DNA of 64,000 bases from Pyrenula massariospora (taxonomy: Eukaryota > Ascomycota > Eurotiomycetes > Pyrenulales > Pyrenulaceae): the NCBI GenBank assembly GCA_021030905.1, contig JAGFMI010000023.1:248001-312000 (forward strand), in the 5' to 3' direction. The notes under the pieces are model-generated. The model was not told the DNA's origin. It made no database searches and was given only the letters and a program-made list of their open reading frames with translations. Positions 60,167-64,000 of this stretch are shown in pieces. Position numbers and translations under genes: made by a program. How positions within the stretch are numbered: position 1 is the stretch's first letter; every line of letters starts with the position of its first letter.

Positions 60167-61288
60167 CTACACCTCAAACTTCTCCCCAACAACCCCCTCA
60201 CTAATCCCCCACAGCCTCTCCACATTCCCCCCGTCCCTCGCATACCCCTCCTCCTCCTGCATAGCACAATCGCTCAAATACGCCCCATTCTGCGCCTTGA
60301 GCGCGGGATCCAGCGCGGCCACCAGCATGGTCGCGACGCCCTGCTCGGCGGTTTTCGGCGCGTCGAGCTCGAACGTCTTGCCCGTGTGGGCCTGCGCGAG
60401 GGCGGGGATGGATTCGAAGTGCGAGGTGGAGAGGTGGGTGGCAAGGGATGTGCCCCAGATGCCTGGATGGGGTTAGTTGGTGAGTTGGGGGAGCTTAGGG
60501 GGGTTTGGGGATTTGGGGGGATGTGCTTACTGCCGGGGTGGCAGGAGAAGGAGAGGATGCCGCGGGCGGCGAGGCCGTGGGAGAAGAGGATGTTGGCGGT
60601 TTTGGATTGGGCGTAGGCGGTCCAGGGGTTGTAGGTTTTTCCGTTCTGTAGGTTGGGTGGAGGGTTAGCGGGGAGGGGATATTTGAAGGAGGGGGGGTGT
60701 ACAGAGAAGTTCCAGTCGTCGAAGCGGAAGGGGGCGATTCGGTGGCCGAGGCTGGATACGTTCACGACTCGTGCGTTAGGGCCGGCGGCGAGGATCTTGG
60801 GCATTAAGAGTTTTGTGAGGAGAAAGTGGCCGAAATGGTTTGTGGCGAGGGTGATTTCGTTGCCGTCTTTGTTGAGCGTGTATTCTTGTACGGCCATGAT
60901 TCCCGCGTTGTTGACTAAGATGTCGAGTTTGTCGATCTTGCTGGAGATGTCTTGCGCAGCGGTGCGGACTGATGCTTGGTCGGAGAGGTCGATGGGGATG
61001 AACGTTGTCTTGACGTCGGGGGCAATGGATTTGATCTCGTCAAGGACCGGTTGGATCCGTGGGAGGCTGCGGGCTTGGAGGAGAATATGGCCTGGGCTGC
61101 CGCGAGCAAGGGCGGTTGCCATACCTGCGCCGAGACCGTTTGCGCCAGCGCCGGTGATGAAGACTTGAAAGTGTAAGCGATTGACCAGCTTGAGGTTTCC
61201 CGCTTGCCTTACTCGTCTTGCCTTTGACCAGGTCCTTGAAGGCTTCGACGACCTCTGCGCCGGTTGTTTCGAACCCGAAATTCGTCAT
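60167..61288 (-). CDS. Short-chain dehydrogenase/reductase (retinol dehydrogenase-like)
   Basis: Exons: 61288-61213, 61163-60531, 60462-60167 (334 aa), introns 49 and 68 bp. The first join builds the Rossmann motif IFITGAGANGLGAGMA (TGAxxxGxG). Further classical SDR motifs are LDILVNNAGIM, ATNHFGHFLLTKLL, RVVNVSSLGHR and the catalytic YAQSKTANILF (YxxxK), followed by SCHPGS-IWGTSL after the second join. It belongs to the NADP-dependent SDRs that fungi use on alcohols and ketones; the substrate is unknown. The last ~300 bp of coding sequence are very GC-rich compared with the 5' part. Confidence 0.93.
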
Positions 61289-62626
61289 GATGAGGAAAGC
61301 AATAAGAATCGGAATATTTAAAAAATACTGAGGACCGCAATATTCGGAAAAAATAAAGATTGCCTACCTTTGCACATCAATGAAATTGATATCTTTTATA
61401 GCATTCTTGAAGAGGTCTCATTCTTCACTCATAATATTCTGGCTATCTCCTTCTCGACCGGCGACAAGCACGGCGACTATCTCACCGTGGCTGCTTTAAG
61501 GCCGACAAATTCCGCTTTGGAAATCCCTCACCTCTGAGAATGCCGGTATTTGACATCCCGTTTTCTTGGCAATTTCTTGGTCCTGTTAGACCTTATTAGG
61601 GCTGTCTTATTTAACAGGTCTATTTACGGGGTAGACCGCCAGAATGCGCTGTAAGCAGCGTCAGACAATGCTGGATGCTGAGATGAAGCGGGGAATGCGG
61701 CCGCTTCCTGCCTTTGGAGCAGTTAAAAAGCATCAAACGGCATGCGGCGTTTAACATGTCGACGGACCAGCATCGGACGACGACAGCATCTCCACTTCGA
61801 CGTTTCTCTTTGCAAGCTTTCCTCACGCGCAACTTGCCGCAAATTGGTCCGAGGCGTCGGCCGAGGTCGACATCCACCAACATTGACCTCAATGACGAGC
61901 TTGAAGGTCATTTCGTACATCACTGTACAGCCTCAGTGATAGAAAGTGACAAAGCGCGTCAGCAGTACGAGGTGAGAAATTTCTGAAAGGCTTAGGCAGC
62001 CGGGGAGTTCTGCTTGTCTCCGTCAATCGAATCATGTGATTCTGCTGAGAAGGATTCAAGTATCGGCTGGTTGGTTAAAGATACTAGCAACTGACGGGAC
62101 CAAGATTCTTTCAGTCCAAAATACCGACAAGGGAAAGCAAATACTCGAGCTTTCTCCGACCTTGCAGACTTATGCTACCCCCACCTGAAGCAGCCGAGCA
62201 TATAAAAGCCTGTAGCATACGATTGGACACATCGCGAAAAGCATCTGAAACTCAAGAATCGGCTTAATCATGCACGTAACTGGTATCTATTACAGTAGAG
62301 GCTCTTTCCCAGGCTTCTAGTACTAGTGTCATGTGGATGCCGGTCGTTGAGCGAAGATGGGTATGCGATCTGAGATGCAAAGACATTCAACGAGTATACA
62401 GAGCTTCATAGGAGAGAGGCAAGAGCGAAGAAAAAGTTGTACAGTGGACTAGTCATAGGATCTAGAAATAACGTTCTTGTTGCCAAGTTTACAACTTCCC
62501 TCTCTTGTCTTCAATCGACCACAATCAGCATCTACCTGACAAGAAATCACATCGCGCATTCTAGAACTTTTGGTGTTTATAAGAATTTCCTATTAGAGGC
62601 CTCTACACCGCACATCTTCGGTCAAA
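61289..62626. other. Intergenic, 1.3 kb
   Basis: An open frame at 61714-61986 (+), with an in-frame ATG at 61756 and a possible GTGAGA donor at its end, might be the first exon of a small gene. No partner exon or family supports it. Nothing else was seen. Confidence 0.4.
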
Positions 62627-63780
62627 TTAAGTCTGGGATCTCAACTCCTCTCCCAGATCATTTTTCACTCCAATGATACTATCATAATCGCCATTCTTGA
62701 CTATGCCACCGTTTACCTCCACGTACCCATACTCATGGCCTTGCAGCACGCCAATGCCGATATTGCCATTGTGTACTTTCGCACCGTCACTGACAATGAT
62801 ATGATGATATTTGTGACTACTGTCACCCGCTCGCTTCATTGCGACCGACCGGCTTTCAGTTTTCGCGAGACTAGCTGTGTTCCCATTAGAGACCATGCAG
62901 TTGCCTTTACAGACAATCTTCGTGAAAGTGTGGGAGCTGTTGATTTCTGAGGAAGTAGTCAGTTGATATTTCGCACACGTTCATTACACGTTTGAAATAC
63001 TTACGGCCTATAGGCGTGGATCTTTCAATCTCCTCAATCCTAGTATCAATATCTCCTTCGGTAAAAGTTTGCGCAAAGTTTGAACTCGGTGGATCCTCTG
63101 CAGCAAGAATCAGAGGGGACTCGGGCTCACGCCATGCGTGAGAGCAACGGCTTATTTGCTTGAGTTGAGGAGCGTTCTTGTATGTCACTTTGTCAGCATC
63201 TTGACCGTGGTACCTGGGCGGTTTTCCGTGTGAAACTTACGCTTCCCTCGGTATCCATTGGTGAGTGATCCTTCAAATTCCCAGACCTTCTATTCTGAAG
63301 TTGTTCAACGCTTTCGCTAATCCTGGATAACTGGACGGTCTGAAAGCCTTCGACATAGGAGCTCAAAATGGCCCTTCTGCATTGAAGGGCGTTGAAATGC
63401 TCAGAGATCTTTCTTGTTCTGCTTCCCTGGGCAACTCTCATGTATCTTCGTGCCAGTGAACTGCTAGCCAAGTAATTTGTCTCGTGATTAAGAAGCAACA
63501 GAAGCTCCTGGGCGTCTGTCAAGGTGCCGTCAAGCTGGTTGGACAGGCCCAACTGAGCTTCATTTAAGTTGGCCGCGGGCTTGCCGCGGACGCTGAGGGT
63601 CTTCTTGATCACTCGAGCCACCTCTACGAGACAGTCAATCTCACTTTTGTATTGGTCGAGACAGCGTTGAGATTCAGACGCGGCACGGCGAATCCTGGAA
63701 ATCATGGAAATTATCTCAACGCCGTAATGTATGACCTGACTCACGGACGTGACGACACCCACAAACTCCAACCCTGACAT
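62627..63780 (-). CDS. SesA/HeLo-like cell-death effector candidate with C-terminal HRAM-type amyloid motifs
   Basis: Exons: 63780-63241, 63176-63005, 62946-62627 (343 aa), introns 64 and 58 bp with good donors (GTAAGT) and a CTGAC branch site in the second. The N-terminal ~150 residues start MSGLEFVGVVTSVSQVIHYG and form an all-helical domain like the SesA/HeLo-like domains found at the N-termini of fungal NLR proteins and death effectors; the hydrophobic first helix is typical. A charged, poorly ordered linker follows (about 165-240). The C-terminus carries three copies of a motif: TKIVCKGNCMVSNGN (NGN at 258), HIIVSDGAKVHNGN (297) and YVEVNGGIVKNGD (322). These match the HET-s-related amyloid motif, which stacks as a beta-solenoid. 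By analogy with HET-S, amyloid templating would activate the helical domain as a membrane-toxic effector. No NLR partner lies within the window; the gene's 5' side faces the right edge. Confidence 0.8.
62684..62926 (-). repeat. Three HRAM-like amyloid motif repeats (protein-level)
   Basis: Motif spans: 62926-62876, 62809-62759 and 62731-62684. Shared pattern: alternating hydrophobics, a Gly turn, small/polar residues, Val, one residue, then Asn-Gly-Asn/Asp. Spacings between NG positions are 39 and 25 residues. Conservation is at the protein level. Confidence 0.75.
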
Positions 63781-64000
63781 AGCGGCAAGCAACCGGTAAA
63801 GGGGAAACTACTCTCGTCATGCAATTTTATCTCAGCCTGCTCGCGGTCGGTATGGCTAAATGACGCGAAGGCCTGATGAAGCTACCGAGGCATTGCAGTG
63901 TGCCTTGCAAGTTCAAAATCTAAGGGTTTGGATTTTGATAAGAGTTTCGGCGACAATCACATACTGCCACGAGCTTTGGACATTGTGACACGAAACGACG
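63781..64000. other. Upstream region of the SesA/HRAM gene up to the window edge
   Basis: 220 bp of probable promoter. No start of a divergent gene was seen before the edge. Confidence 0.5.

Noticed and set aside
1-64000. tRNA genes, rRNA and CRISPR arrays
   Set aside because: Scanning by eye for tRNA B-box sequences on both strands gave no match with a plausible partner A-box; there is no array of equal repeats with unique spacers, and none is expected in a fungus.

Overview
The window is nuclear DNA of a filamentous ascomycete (Pezizomycotina). Short GT-AG introns of about 45-90 bp interrupt most genes, many with CTGAC/CTAAC-type branch sites. The recognisable proteins are fungal: a Dbf2/SidB kinase, a Zn2Cys6 factor, a UstYa-like oxidase, a TRI12-type MFS pump and a SesA-like domain. 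Gene density is low and a few introns are long (up to about 640 bp). I cannot name the species. All exon boundaries were worked out by hand from splice signals and family conservation, not from transcripts.

Layout. 1-1391: a collapsed remnant of a Tc-toxin A-like gene that runs off the left edge. 2190-4295 (-): Dbf2/SidB NDR kinase. 4632-5744 (+): 2EXR-type gene broken by one stop. 5.7-12.3 kb and 13.8-19.2 kb hold almost no genes, only small repeats and one MITE-like inverted repeat, on either side of a Zn2Cys6 regulator (12345-13796). From 19.2 to 34.5 kb lies a housekeeping block: an AT-hook DUF2461 protein, TYW3 (wybutosine synthesis), a SAM methyltransferase, an RRM protein, ARPC4 (Arp2/3 complex), UBP6 (proteasome deubiquitinase) and a hotdog thioesterase. 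Two pairs in this block, DUF2461/TYW3 and ARPC4/UBP6, are divergent and share promoter regions of about 0.4 kb.

From 35.8 kb the content is more accessory: a UstYa-like oxidase, a secreted repeat protein with many HHQGK motifs next to basic residues, an F-box-like protein, a coiled-coil protein, a secreted protein with a KREAEP processing site and a permuted papain-fold (LRAT-like) candidate. POP1 (RNase P/MRP) follows at 48.2-51.1 kb, then a TRI12-like exporter, a secreted M35-like metallopeptidase and a short-chain dehydrogenase.

The most notable locus is at the right end (62627-63780, -). It encodes a SesA/HeLo-like N-terminal domain followed by three copies of a HET-s-related amyloid (HRAM-like) motif. 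This is the architecture of a fungal programmed-cell-death effector triggered by amyloid templating. Other points of interest are a probable AT-AC intron that completes the HEXXH zinc site of the M35-like peptidase, the repeat protein beside the UstYa-like gene, and in-frame TAG codons in CpA context that fit RIP-type mutation.
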